The position numbers and the translations under genes were made by a program. Of a DNA stretch of 55,661 nucleotides, positions 6,819 to 15,565 are shown piece by piece. The notes below the pieces were generated by a model. It was given only the letters and a program-made list of their open reading frames with translations, ran no database searches and had not been told where the DNA came from. Positions within the stretch are counted from its first letter, which is position 1. Every line of letters starts with the position of its first letter. The stretch spans positions 1-55,661 of the forward strand of contig JAKEIB010000135.1 of the NCBI GenBank assembly GCA_022614705.1. Reading direction: 5' to 3'. Source of the stretch: Planctomycetota bacterium (lineage in GTDB: Bacteria; Planctomycetota; Planctomycetia; Pirellulales; Lacipirellulaceae).

Positions 6819-8333
6819 CTATTTACGGTCTTCTCGCCATACGGGATCGAGGTGCGAATCGTCCGATTTTGGCCAGCGGGTGAGCGTTACCTTTTGCCGT
6901 GTATAGAACTGGATGCTCTCGTTGCCTTGGATGTGCAGGTCGCCGAAGAAGGAGCGGTTCCAGCCGGTAAATGGGAACCAGGCCATCGGGGCCGGCACGC
7001 CGACGTTGATGCCGATCATGCCGGCGTTGAAATGCCGCTTGAACTGGCGGGCGGCGTAGCCGCTGCGCGTGAAGATGGCGGCGCCATTGCCGTATTCGCA
7101 CCGCTCGCCGACGGCCAGCGCTTCGTCGAGGTCCGACGCACGCACGACGGAGAGCACGGGGCCGAAGATTTCTTCTTTCCACACGCGCATCGTTGTTCGT
7201 ACACGGTCGACGACGCTGGGGCCGATGAGGAAGCCGTCGGAGTCGAACTCGCGCCGGCCATCGAGGGCGACGGTGGCGCCGTCTTCCTGGGCGATGTCTA
7301 AATAGTTGGCGACGCGGTCGCGATGCTCGGCGCGGATCACCGGTCCCATGTCGATGTTTTCGTTGCCGTCGGAAGGTCCGACGCGCATGCGGCTGGCGAC
7401 ATCGACCAAGCCTTCGACGACCGCGTCGCCCGCCTTGCCGACCGCGACCGCCACGCTGCCGGCCATGCACCTCTGGCCGGCGCAACCGTAGGCACTTGCG
7501 GCGAGCGCTTTGACGGTTTGGTCCATCTCGGCGTCGGGCATGATGATGAGGTGGTTCTTCGCCCCGCCGGCCGACTGCACGCGCTTGCCAGCCGCCGTGC
7601 CGCGCTCGTAAATGTATTTGGCTACGGCGGTGGAACCGACGAATGAAATCGCCGCGACTTTCGGGTGATCGAGCAGCGCGTCGACGCATTCGCGATCGCC
7701 GTGCACGACGTTAAACACGCCGTCGGGCACGCCTGCTTCTTCAAGCAGCTCGCCCACGCGCACGGATGACAGCGGCACCTTTTCCGACGGCTTCAACACG
7801 AACGTGTTGCCGCAGGTGATCGCAATCGGATACATCCACAACGGCACCATGAACGGGAAATTGTACGGCGTAATGCCGACGCAGACGCCGACGGGGTGGC
7901 GGACTGCCTCGGCATCGACGTCGGCCGCGATGTTGGGCAGGATGTCGCCGGCGATGAGGCTGGGGATCCCGCACGCGTACTCGACCACTTCAATGCCGCG
8001 ATTCACTTCGGCGCGTGCTTCGGCCAGCGTTTTGCCATGTTCTCGCGTCACCAGCGCTGCCAGCTCCTCGAAATGTTGCTCGAGCAGCGCGCGGAAGCGG
8101 AACATTAAGCGGGCGCGCTCGACGACGGGCGTTTCGCTCCAAGCCGGCAATGCCTTCGCCGCGGCCTCCACGACTTCGCTCGTTTGCTTGGCGCTGCAGA
8201 ACGGCACGCGGCCGATAACCCTGCCCGTGGACGGATTGAAAACGTCGCCGGCGCGATTGGATGATACCTCGGTCCATTCTCCGCCGGAGAAAATCGGGAC
8301 CGATTCGACGGCCGAGGCTGTGGTGGTAGCCAT
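6819..8333 (-). CDS. mmsA: Methylmalonate/malonate-semialdehyde dehydrogenase (CoA-acylating)
   Basis: Aldehyde dehydrogenase of 504 residues and the usual MMSDH length. GITPYNFPFMVPLWM, KPSEKVPLSS, and the catalytic Cys in GCAGQRCMAGS are present. The C-terminal block FTGWNRSFFGDLHIQG is characteristic of MmsA/IolA rather than generic ALDHs. It converts malonate semialdehyde (from beta-alanine) or methylmalonate semialdehyde (from beta-aminoisobutyrate) to acetyl- or propionyl-CoA with NAD+. Placed beside beta-ureidopropionase, aminotransferase and PreA, it most likely closes reductive pyrimidine catabolism. It is transcribed divergently from the ureidopropionase gene across a 218-bp gap. 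Confidence 0.93.
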   Translation of the reverse strand: MATTTASAVESVPIFSGGEWTEVSSNRAGDVFNPSTGRVIGRVPFCSAKQTSEVVEAAAKALPAWSETPVVERARLMFRFRALLEQHFEELAALVTREHGKTLAEARAEVNRGIEVVEYACGIPSLIAGDILPNIAADVDAEAVRHPVGVCVGITPYNFPFMVPLWMYPIAITCGNTFVLKPSEKVPLSSVRVGELLEEAGVPDGVFNVVHGDRECVDALLDHPKVAAISFVGSTAVAKYIYERGTAAGKRVQSAGGAKNHLIIMPDAEMDQTVKALAASAYGCAGQRCMAGSVAVAVGKAGDAVVEGLVDVASRMRVGPSDGNENIDMGPVIRAEHRDRVANYLDIAQEDGATVALDGRREFDSDGFLIGPSVVDRVRTTMRVWKEEIFGPVLSVVRASDLDEALAVGERCEYGNGAAIFTRSGYAARQFKRHFNAGMIGINVGVPAPMAWFPFTGWNRSFFGDLHIQGNESIQFYTRQKVTLTRWPKSDDSHLDPVWREDRK

Positions 8334-8370
8334 GGTGAAAACTCCCGACTACAGGCGGGTCGAGAACATT

Positions 8371-8424
8371 GTGGTCCTCTCGCGCTGCGAGAGGAAATCG
8401 CGTCTCGCGGAGCGTGACGCCTAC
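8371..8424. repeat. CTCGCGGAGCG-type palindromic repeat in the mmsA/ureidopropionase intergenic region
   Basis: CCTCTCGCGCTGCGAGAGG forms a hairpin, followed by GCGTCTCGCGGAGCGTGACGC, a second one. Related elements occur at 24113, 27905 and 42205. It lies between divergent genes, where promoters should be. Confidence 0.6.
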
Positions 8425-8551
8425 AAACTCCCTACGCGCTGGTTGCCAAGCTGTTATATTAGCAGCTTCCCGTCCGGCGAACAGCCTGCGAGCGTTGGCT
8501 CGCGGCTATTGAAGCAAGTACTCGCTCTACTTTTCTGCGTTGAGGTTTGCC

Positions 8552-9421
8552 ATGCCCCGAATTGTTCGTGGTGGACTGATTCAGGCCACGCTTTGTGAAC
8601 CGGCCACGTCGCCCGTTGAGAAAATCAAGAAGGCGATGATCGACAAGCACGTCGCGATGATCTCTCAGGCGGCCGAAAAGGGAGTTGAAGTTATCTGCCT
8701 GCAGGAGCTTTTCTACGGGCCGTACTTCTGCGCCGAGCAGGAGATCAAGTGGTACGACCTCACCGAGCCAATTCCGGGGCCGACCACGAAGCTCATGCAG
8801 GACCTGGCCAAGAAGCACAAGATGGTCATCGTGGTGCCGATGTACGAGGAGGATCTGCCGGGCGTGTACTACAATTCGGCCGCGGTGATCGATGCGGGTG
8901 GCGAGTATCTCGGCAAGTTTCGCAAGATTCATATCCCGCATTGCAATCCGGGCTTTTGGGAGAAGTTTTATTTTCGGCCAGGGAATCTTGGGTACCCGGT
9001 GTTCGACACGAAGATCGGCAAGGTTGGCGTTTACATTTGCTACGACCGGCATTTTCCCGACGGGGCGCGGTGCCTGGGTCTTGGCGGAGCGGAAATTGTG
9101 TTCAATCCGTCGGCGACCGTTGCCGGCTTGAGCGAGTACTTGTGGAAGCTCGAGCAGCCGGCGCACGCGGTGGCGAATCAATACTTCGTCGGCGCAATCA
9201 ATCGGCCGGGTTGGGAGGAGCCGTGGCGCATCGGCGAGTTTTATGGCCAGAGCTATTTCGTTGATCCGCGCGGGCAATTCATTGCCGCCTCGCCGAAGCG
9301 GACCGAGGACGACATCGTCGTCGCCGACATGGACTTCGACATGATCCGCGACGTGCGCAACACGTGGCAATTCTTCCGCGATCGCCGTCCGGAGACGTAC
9401 GGGGCGATCACGGCGCTGTAG
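8552..9421 (+). CDS. Beta-ureidopropionase (N-carbamoyl-beta-alanine amidohydrolase), nitrilase family
   Basis: Hydrolyses N-carbamoyl-beta-alanine to beta-alanine, CO2 and ammonia. The nitrilase triad is clear: Glu52 in CLQELFYGPYF, Lys125 in GKFRKIHIPH and Cys163 in GVYICYDRHFPDG. The HIPHCNPGFWEKFYFRPGN stretch is typical of the beta-ureidopropionase branch rather than plain nitrilases. The ATG at 8552 has GAGG about 8 nt upstream. It stands divergent from mmsA and convergent with the PAP2 gene. Confidence 0.9.
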   Translation: MPRIVRGGLIQATLCEPATSPVEKIKKAMIDKHVAMISQAAEKGVEVICLQELFYGPYFCAEQEIKWYDLTEPIPGPTTKLMQDLAKKHKMVIVVPMYEEDLPGVYYNSAAVIDAGGEYLGKFRKIHIPHCNPGFWEKFYFRPGNLGYPVFDTKIGKVGVYICYDRHFPDGARCLGLGGAEIVFNPSATVAGLSEYLWKLEQPAHAVANQYFVGAINRPGWEEPWRIGEFYGQSYFVDPRGQFIAASPKRTEDDIVVADMDFDMIRDVRNTWQFFRDRRPETYGAITAL

Positions 9422-9433
9422 AGCTACGTTAAT

Positions 9434-9504
9434 GCACTGGCGGAGCCAGTGGCACATTGCGAACCGCGGGTTTTACGTCACATCCGGACCGCGTGGCGGT
9501 CCGG
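9434..9504. terminator. Bidirectional terminator hairpins between convergent genes
   Basis: Two stem-loops occupy the gap between the ureidopropionase stop and the PAP2 stop: GCACTGGC GGA GCCAGTGGC (about 9434-9452) and CCGGACCGC GTG GCGGTCCGG (9484-9504) followed by CTATTTA. The position between convergent genes supports a terminator role. Confidence 0.6.
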
Positions 9505-10158
9505 CTATTTAGTGCGACCAATACTATCACTGAGAGTGATCGACCAAGCGCCGATGATCGCGCCTAGGACGCTGCCGGCGATGACGTCGCTGACGAAGTG
9601 ATAATTCATGGCGACGAGGGCGATGAGCATGGGCAGTGCTACGATTGCGTAGAGCCAGCGGCCGCGAGGCATCGCGAGCCATAAGACTGAGAAGAAGCCG
9701 AGGATGCGGGCGGCGTGGCCCGAGGGAAAGCTGCCCGTATCGTCGCCGACTTCGAACGGGTGGAAGCCGTAGGCGCCGGTGCCGATCAGCGACGGATTGT
9801 TGTTGTGCCAGGTTTCCGGCCAATAGCGGCCGCAGATGTCGCCGAGCGATTCTCGGAATTGATCGGCGATGATGAGGCTCACGCAGGCAATGAACAGCGC
9901 GTACTGCCAGCGTCGCCACGGTCCCCAGGCTCTGCGAATGGCGAGTAGCGCGAGCACCAGCGGCGACCACCCCTGCACCATCGGCGGCGGCTCGGTGAGC
10001 CAGCGAAAGCCCTCGATCTTGGCAATCTTGTGGTTATGGACGAAGAACGCGACGGGGCGATCGATAAAGTAGTAACAGATCACTACTGCGAAGACGCAAG
10101 CGCCGAGTGCTGCGAATGAGTGGCGAAACAGCCGGCTATATCCATCATCAGTCGACAT
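9505..10158 (-). CDS. PAP2-superfamily membrane phosphatase
   Basis: Integral-membrane acid phosphatase of 217 residues. GSFPSGHAARILGF carries the PSGH motif and NYHFVSDVIAGSVLGA carries the catalytic His and Asp of motif three; motif one (RYWPET) is weak. At least five hydrophobic helices are present. The ATG at 10158 (MSTDDGYSRL) is chosen; the longer frame to 10341 runs antisense-like through the transporter end. The gene follows the NCS1 transporter by 43 nt on the same strand. Substrate unknown: lipid phosphates, undecaprenyl diphosphate or soluble phosphates are possible. Confidence 0.85.
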   Translation of the reverse strand: MSTDDGYSRLFRHSFAALGACVFAVVICYYFIDRPVAFFVHNHKIAKIEGFRWLTEPPPMVQGWSPLVLALLAIRRAWGPWRRWQYALFIACVSLIIADQFRESLGDICGRYWPETWHNNNPSLIGTGAYGFHPFEVGDDTGSFPSGHAARILGFFSVLWLAMPRGRWLYAIVALPMLIALVAMNYHFVSDVIAGSVLGAIIGAWSITLSDSIGRTK

Positions 10159-10201
10159 GGCATTGTGCGCTCGGTCATTAACAAAGTGATCGAACGAAAC
10201 G

Positions 10202-11767
10202 TTAGCGTCGTGTCGTCGGTTTCGCGGCGAGTGACATCCATGCAACGTACACAACAAACGCGACGCCGAAGCTGGCGAACCAGGCGTAGTTGTAGACGTG
10301 AGCGAAGAAAGCCGGGATTGCCGGCAGTTCAGGCGGGGCACTAGCGTCGCCGCGGACAGCTAGAAATCCGAGATGCGCTAGAAAGCCCGGAAGCGTGAAG
10401 GCAATTCCCGAGACCAGGGCGACGATGGCGGCCGGGTTGAATCCGCCGGAGTACCAATAGGGGCCGTCCTTCTTGTAGAGGCCGGCCTGATCGAGGTGAG
10501 TGCGTCGGATAACAATGTAATCGGCGATCAGCACGCCGCCGACCGCGCCGAGCAACAGCGAATAGCCGACTAGCCATTTATCAATGTAAACGGCGGCGTT
10601 TTCCAGTAGCCGCCACGGTTGAATAAGTATGCCGATGAGGCCGGTGATGAAGCCGCCGATACGGAACGATATCCGCCGGGGCCAGAGATGGGCGAAATCG
10701 TTGGCCGGGCTCACGACGTTCGCGGCAATGTTCGTGGCCAACGTAGCGATGCACAGGGCAATCATGGCGACGATGAGGACGACAGGATTCTGAAACTGCG
10801 CGAGCAGAAATGTGGGGTTCCACAACGACGCTTGTTTGTCCGCCGGCAAATCCTTGTAGATGACAAACGCCGCCGACGTTACCGCGACGCCGATGAACGA
10901 ATACAGACCCATCGTCGTGGGTAGACCAATCACCTGCCCCCAAACTTGATCGCGTTGCGAGCGGGCGTAGCGGCTGAAGTCGGGGATGTTGAGGGCGAGC
11001 GTGGCCCAGAAGCTCACGTTGGCCGTCAGGGCCACAATGAAGTAGCCCCAAAACTTCCCTTCTTTCGGCTGGCCGGGCGCGAACTGCGACGGCCGTGAAA
11101 GCATATCGCCGAAACCGCCGGCCGCGTGATACGCCCACGCCAAGAGCACCAGTCCCAACGCGATCAGCAACGGCGCTTTAATGTTGAGCAGAATGCGAAT
11201 CGACTCGATGCCTTTGTAGATCACCAACATGTTGATGAGCCAGAAAAACAGGAAGCAGCCGAGCTGCGCCGCATTGATGTCGATCAGCGACAGCGGAGCG
11301 AGTTCTCCCCACGAGGGAAAGAATTCCTTCATGATCATGTAGATGGCTTCGCCACCGATCCACGTCTGGATGCCGAACCAGCCGCAGGCCACAAGCGCAC
11401 GCAATAGCGCCGGGATATTCGCGCCGAGAATGCCGAACGACGCGCGGCAGTAAACGGGGAATGGGATGCCGTATTTCGTGCCGGCGTGGGCGTTGAGGAC
11501 CATCGGCACGAGCACGATGACGTTGCCGAGAAAGATCGTCAGCACGGCCTGCCACCAGTTCATGCCTTCGGCGATCAAGCCGGAGGCCAGCATGTAGGTA
11601 GGGATGCAGGCCGACATGCTGATCCATAGAACGGCGATGTCTTTGAGCCCCCAGTGACGCTGGGCCCGCGGCACGGGCCCCATGTCGTGGCTGTAATACG
11701 GCGAGCCGGAAAGGTCGGCGGTGAGCTCTTGGATGCCGTCGGCTGGGCCGGGTTTTTGGGGCGCCAT
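10202..11767 (-). CDS. NCS1-family nucleobase/hydantoin:cation symporter
   Basis: Membrane transporter of 521 residues with about twelve helices. GWFGIQTWIGGEAIY in the third helix matches the Mhp1 Trp and Gln substrate residues, and ATNIAANVVSPANDF is the conserved Asn-rich segment of NCS1 proteins. The N-terminal SPYYSHDMGPVPRAQRHWGL is typical of the family. Known members move uracil, allantoin or hydantoins with H+ or Na+. With catabolic pyrimidine genes on both sides, uracil/thymine or dihydropyrimidine uptake is the best inference. ATG at 11767; divergent from the aminotransferase. Confidence 0.9.
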   Translation of the reverse strand: MAPQKPGPADGIQELTADLSGSPYYSHDMGPVPRAQRHWGLKDIAVLWISMSACIPTYMLASGLIAEGMNWWQAVLTIFLGNVIVLVPMVLNAHAGTKYGIPFPVYCRASFGILGANIPALLRALVACGWFGIQTWIGGEAIYMIMKEFFPSWGELAPLSLIDINAAQLGCFLFFWLINMLVIYKGIESIRILLNIKAPLLIALGLVLLAWAYHAAGGFGDMLSRPSQFAPGQPKEGKFWGYFIVALTANVSFWATLALNIPDFSRYARSQRDQVWGQVIGLPTTMGLYSFIGVAVTSAAFVIYKDLPADKQASLWNPTFLLAQFQNPVVLIVAMIALCIATLATNIAANVVSPANDFAHLWPRRISFRIGGFITGLIGILIQPWRLLENAAVYIDKWLVGYSLLLGAVGGVLIADYIVIRRTHLDQAGLYKKDGPYWYSGGFNPAAIVALVSGIAFTLPGFLAHLGFLAVRGDASAPPELPAIPAFFAHVYNYAWFASFGVAFVVYVAWMSLAAKPTTRR

Positions 11768-11967
11768 GAGTTAGCCCAATCGTTGAAGGAGATAAGATGA
11801 CGCTAACCAGTTAATCGTGGCCAACGTTGAGGGTCAACGGCAATGTGGATGGACGGCAGCCGAATTGGCACTCCAAGGAAGTGGACTGGACGTAGCGGTT
11901 TTCCGATGGGGGCGATAAAATTGAACATTGCCTGACCCCTTTTCCAACCAGTGCCAGGGAGTTTGCC

Positions 11968-13329
11968 GTGACCACGGAACTGCGTCCCTCGCTGCCGATT
12001 ACCGATCACACGCCGCAACCGTATGACGGGCCGAGCCGGGAGGAGGTGCTCGCGCTGCGGCATCAATATCTTTCGCCGGGCATCATCACGTACTATCGCG
12101 ATCCGTTGATGATCGTCGAAGGCCACATGCAGTACGTATGGGACGAGATGGGGCGGCGGTATTTGGACGCATTCGCGGGGATCGTCACGATCAGCGTTGG
12201 TCATTGCCATCCGAAGATCGTTGAGCGCGTCCGTGAGCAAACGGGAAAGCTGCAGCACACGACGACGATTTACTTGCACCCGACGATCGTGCAGATGGCC
12301 GAGAAGCTCGCGGAGAAGATGCCGCCTGGACTGACGCGGTCGTATTTCACCAACAGCGGCAGCGAGGCCAACGAGATCGCGATCCTTTCGGCGCGCGAGT
12401 ACACGGGCAACCAGGACGTGATCGCGCTTCGCAACGGTTACCACGGCGGCACGTCGGTGCCGATGAGCCTTACGGCGCACGGCACGTGGAAGTTCAAGTC
12501 GAACAACGGCACGAACGTGCATCACACGTTGGCTGGCTACTGCTACCGCTGCCCGTTCGGGCTCGAGTATCCGTCCTGCGGTGTGAAGTGCGCGCACGAC
12601 ATCAAGAACGTGATTCAATACGAAACGCCGGGCGAGATTGCGTGCTTCATCGGCGAGCCGATCCAGGGCGTCGGCGGCACAGTGACGCCGCCGAAAGAAT
12701 TCTTCAAGATCGTGTACGACATCGTCCGACAGCACGGCGGAATTTGCATTGCTGACGAAGTGCAAGGCGGCTTTGGCCGCACCGGCCATCACTATTGGTC
12801 GCACCAGAATTGGGATGTCGTACCGGACATGATCACGATGGCCAAGGGCATCGGCAACGGCGCGCCGCTGGGTGCGATGACGACCACCGTGCGGATTTCC
12901 GAAGTGATGAAGAACCGCGTGCACTTCAACACGTTTGGCGGCAACCCGATCAGCATGACGCAAGGGCTGGCGACGATCGAGATCATCGATGAGGAAAACA
13001 TTCAGCAGAACGCGCTCGATGTCGGTACACGTCTGAAAGACGCTTTGCTGGACTTGCAGGAGAAGCACGACATGATCGGCGAAGTCCGCGGACTGGGGCT
13101 CATGCTGGGCGTCGAGCTCGTGCGCGACCGGGTCACCAAGGAGCCGGCCAACACCGAGGCGGCCGACGTGATGGAACGCATGAAGGAGCGCAGCGTGCTA
13201 GTGGGCAAAGGCGGCCTGTTCGGCAACACGCTCCGCATCAAACCGCCGATGTGCATCACCAAGGATGACGCGGATTATCTGGTGGCGATGCTGGATGAGG
13301 TGCTCGCGGAAATTGCAGTCGAAAAGTAG
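11968..13329 (+). CDS. Class III aminotransferase, AGXT2 / beta-alanine type
   Basis: PLP-dependent omega-aminotransferase of 453 residues. YFTNSGSEANEIAIL is the cofactor phosphate region, CIADEVQGGFGRTG is the Asp/Gln block, and MITMAKGIGNGAPLGA holds the Schiff-base Lys. The Cys-rich loop YCYRCPFGLEYPSCGVKCA is typical of AGXT2-like enzymes, which use beta-alanine and beta-aminoisobutyrate. In this cluster it should turn beta-alanine into malonate semialdehyde for MmsA. A GTG at 11968 with CAGGGAG upstream is used as the start. Confidence 0.88.
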   Translation: MTTELRPSLPITDHTPQPYDGPSREEVLALRHQYLSPGIITYYRDPLMIVEGHMQYVWDEMGRRYLDAFAGIVTISVGHCHPKIVERVREQTGKLQHTTTIYLHPTIVQMAEKLAEKMPPGLTRSYFTNSGSEANEIAILSAREYTGNQDVIALRNGYHGGTSVPMSLTAHGTWKFKSNNGTNVHHTLAGYCYRCPFGLEYPSCGVKCAHDIKNVIQYETPGEIACFIGEPIQGVGGTVTPPKEFFKIVYDIVRQHGGICIADEVQGGFGRTGHHYWSHQNWDVVPDMITMAKGIGNGAPLGAMTTTVRISEVMKNRVHFNTFGGNPISMTQGLATIEIIDEENIQQNALDVGTRLKDALLDLQEKHDMIGEVRGLGLMLGVELVRDRVTKEPANTEAADVMERMKERSVLVGKGGLFGNTLRIKPPMCITKDDADYLVAMLDEVLAEIAVEK

Positions 13330-13331
13330 GA

Positions 13332-13845
13332 CTCACGCAAAGGCGCTAAGGCGCAAAGTACACACAGGAACGGAAACCTGACGCAAGTGGCTGGCGCTGT
13401 TGCACTGACTCAAAACGAGATTGCTAAGGAGATTGTTGATGCCGCATACCACATTCATCAGAGGCTTGGACCGGGATTGCTTGAATCTGTCTATGAAATA
13501 GTGCTTGCTTATGAATTGAGGAAGCGAGGATTGAAGGTGATTCGCCAGGTTCCGGTGCCGATCATCTGGGATGACTTACACTTTGACGAAGGTTTTCGAG
13601 CCGACTTAATTGTTGAGGACAAAGTGATCGTCGAGTTGAAATCGAAAGAGAAAGTTATACCGGTCGATAAGAAACAGGTCTTAACGCATCTGCGTCATGC
13701 TGATAAGCGGTTAGGGCTGCTTATAAATTTTGGTGAGGAATTGATCAAGAACGGCATTTCGCGGATCGTCAATGGCCTCGAAGAATAGCCATATTGGCAA
13801 CGGTCCCCAAACGCAAATCTTTGCGCCTTAGCGCCTTTGCGTGAG
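13332..13845. mobile_element. 514-bp unit bounded by 27-bp perfect inverted repeats and coding for a GxxExxY protein
   Basis: The ends (13332-13358 and 13819-13845) are identical in inverted orientation and also identical to the ends of the 139-bp element at 6675-6813. The only gene inside is the GxxExxY protein, leaving 28 nt between its left end repeat and the GTG and about 30 nt at the right. The unit lies between the aminotransferase stop and the PreA-like start, so it interrupts an apparent operon without breaking a gene. No target-site duplication is clear. Confidence 0.65.
13387..13788 (+). CDS. GxxExxY-family protein, PD-(D/E)XK nuclease-like
   Basis: This 133-residue protein carries the family motif in LGPGLLESVYEIVLAYEL (G-x-x-E-x-x-Y). 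It then has FRADLIVEDKVIVELKSKEK, in which Asp...Glu-x-Lys fits a PD-(D/E)XK nuclease core; no nuclease assignment is proven for the family. The GTG at 13387 is not well supported by a ribosome site, and the family usually starts near LTQNEIAKEIVDAA. It is noticeably less GC-rich and richer in Ile/Lys than its neighbours, which suggests separate ancestry. It is the sole gene inside the inverted-repeat unit 13332-13845. Confidence 0.85.
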   Translation: MAGAVALTQNEIAKEIVDAAYHIHQRLGPGLLESVYEIVLAYELRKRGLKVIRQVPVPIIWDDLHFDEGFRADLIVEDKVIVELKSKEKVIPVDKKQVLTHLRHADKRLGLLINFGEELIKNGISRIVNGLEE

Positions 13846-13879
13846 TATTTAACACAGCTCGCATCTTGAAAGGCGTAAT

Positions 13880-15010
13880 ATGCCAACGCTGGAAACTACC
13901 GTTAATGGCCTGAAGCTGCCGAATCCTTTTGTGATTGGTTCCGGGCCGCCGGGGACTAACGCAAACGTCATCGGTAAGGCGCTCGAGGAGGGTTGGGGCG
14001 CCGTGATTTGCAAGACGGTGAGTCTCGACGCGGGAAAGGTGATTAACGTGCAGCCGCGCTATGCGCGGTTGCGTAGCCGGGAATCGGGTGAGGTTTACGG
14101 GTGGGAGAATATCGAGCTAATTAGCGACCGCAGCTTTGCGACGTGGATCGACGAGTTCAAGGAGGTGAAGGATAAATACGCGGAGGGGATTCTCATCGCC
14201 TCAATCATGGAGGAGTACAACCGCGACGCCTGGCACGAGATTGTCGAGCGTTGCCAGGACGCGGGTGTCGATGCGTTCGAGCTCAACATGTCGTGCCCGC
14301 ACGGGCTGCCCGAACGGAAGATGGGCGCGGCGATGGGCGAGAACCCGGATATCTTGGAAGAAGTGTGCGGCTGGGTGATGGAGGTGGCCAAGCGGCCGGT
14401 ATGGGCCAAGATGACGCCGAACGTTACGCACATTGAAGATCCAACGCGGGCTTCGCTGCGCGCCGGCTGCGACGGCATCAGTGCGATCAACACGATTCGT
14501 AGCGTACTGGGCGTCGACCTCGACACGCTGCGGCCGGAACCGACGGTCGAGGGTTTCACGACCCCGGGCGGGTACTCGTGCCAGGCGGTAATGCCGATCG
14601 CGCTGAGGATGTGCATGGAGATCGCCAAGGTGATACAACACGAGTTTTCGGGCCGCACGCTGAGCGGCATCGGCGGCATCGAGACTGGCAACGACGCGGC
14701 TCAATTCATCCTGCTCGGATGCGACACGGTGCAAGTCTGCACGGGGGTGATGAAATTTGGCTACCCAATCGTGCGCGAGATGCAGGATCAACTGCTCGCG
14801 TTTATGGAGAAGCACAAGTTCGAACGGCTCGAGGATTTCAAGGGTCACAGCGTTCAGTTCTTCACGACCCACGCCGACCTTGTGAAGCGACAAGCCGACG
14901 CGCGGGCCGCGAAAAAGGCCGAACACGAGCGGAAGAAGGTCATTAAGTCCGATGCGGACTGGCTGGGTGACGAGTTCGTGAAGCAAACCGAGGCCCTGGC
15001 GCGTGGCTAA
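13880..15010 (+). CDS. preA: PreA-like dihydropyrimidine dehydrogenase catalytic subunit lacking the ferredoxin domain
   Basis: FMN-dependent TIM barrel of the dihydroorotate/dihydropyrimidine dehydrogenase family, reducing uracil and thymine to the 5,6-dihydro forms. The catalytic Cys lies in AFELNMSCPHGLPERKMG, as in PreA and mammalian DPD. NTIRSVLGVDLDTL and SGIGGIETGNDAAQFILLG are FMN/substrate regions. PreA of E. coli carries a C-terminal pair of 4Fe-4S clusters; here the C-terminus is a Cys-free charged helix (KKAEHERKKVIKSDADW), and no PreT partner is seen. The electron donor is therefore unknown. The ATG at 13880 follows GAAAGG. Confidence 0.85.
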   Translation: MPTLETTVNGLKLPNPFVIGSGPPGTNANVIGKALEEGWGAVICKTVSLDAGKVINVQPRYARLRSRESGEVYGWENIELISDRSFATWIDEFKEVKDKYAEGILIASIMEEYNRDAWHEIVERCQDAGVDAFELNMSCPHGLPERKMGAAMGENPDILEEVCGWVMEVAKRPVWAKMTPNVTHIEDPTRASLRAGCDGISAINTIRSVLGVDLDTLRPEPTVEGFTTPGGYSCQAVMPIALRMCMEIAKVIQHEFSGRTLSGIGGIETGNDAAQFILLGCDTVQVCTGVMKFGYPIVREMQDQLLAFMEKHKFERLEDFKGHSVQFFTTHADLVKRQADARAAKKAEHERKKVIKSDADWLGDEFVKQTEALARG

Positions 15011-15565
15011 CCACCTGCGAAGGTGCTGCGACGAATTGCCGTGCTTGGCCCGTCCTACTTGGTGTTGATCTCAATTAACCCAGTAGTTGCAAAGTCTGAG
15101 GCAGAGCGGTAAATTGCATAGTGATTTCCGTTGCTAATTTCTTCCCAAATTGTTCGGAATGTGAGCAAAGACTATTGCCTGCAGGCCGAAATTTGTATTA
15201 ATGAAGGATTGGAACAGATTTGGTCGCAGATCGACCTCTTGCGCTAAGGTGCATCGCAACTCGGACGTCTCTATTCTGAGACGCGCGGCGTAAGCAGGTG
15301 TACGGAGGGAACCGTTTCACCATGCGTTCGACTTCACGAGAACGCCGGTGACATTCATTGTCGCGCTCGCTGGCGGCAATCGCATCGCGCCTTGTCGTTC
15401 GTTGCTGACGGCCATTGATCGGCCGGCGGCAACAAAATGTCGAATCGCAGGGGCCTAACTATTTTCTAAGCGCGCCGGCTAGCCTAACGCATGGGCAATT
15501 ACGCGCTGTTCGGTTGAGCGTAAGCGCTTTGCCGCTAGTCCCGGTCTAAACAGGGATTCGTTACC
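15011..15565. other. Intergenic region without recognised features
   Basis: This 555-bp gap upstream of the large RTX/G8 gene shows no convincing ORF, repeat family member or RNA. It is less GC-rich than the surroundings in its first 200 bp, and it should contain the promoter of the large gene. I cannot point to a specific promoter. Confidence 0.5.

Noticed and set aside
11803..13068. 421-codon minus-strand ORF opposite the aminotransferase
   Set aside because: Shadow of a well-supported PLP enzyme; no motif of its own.
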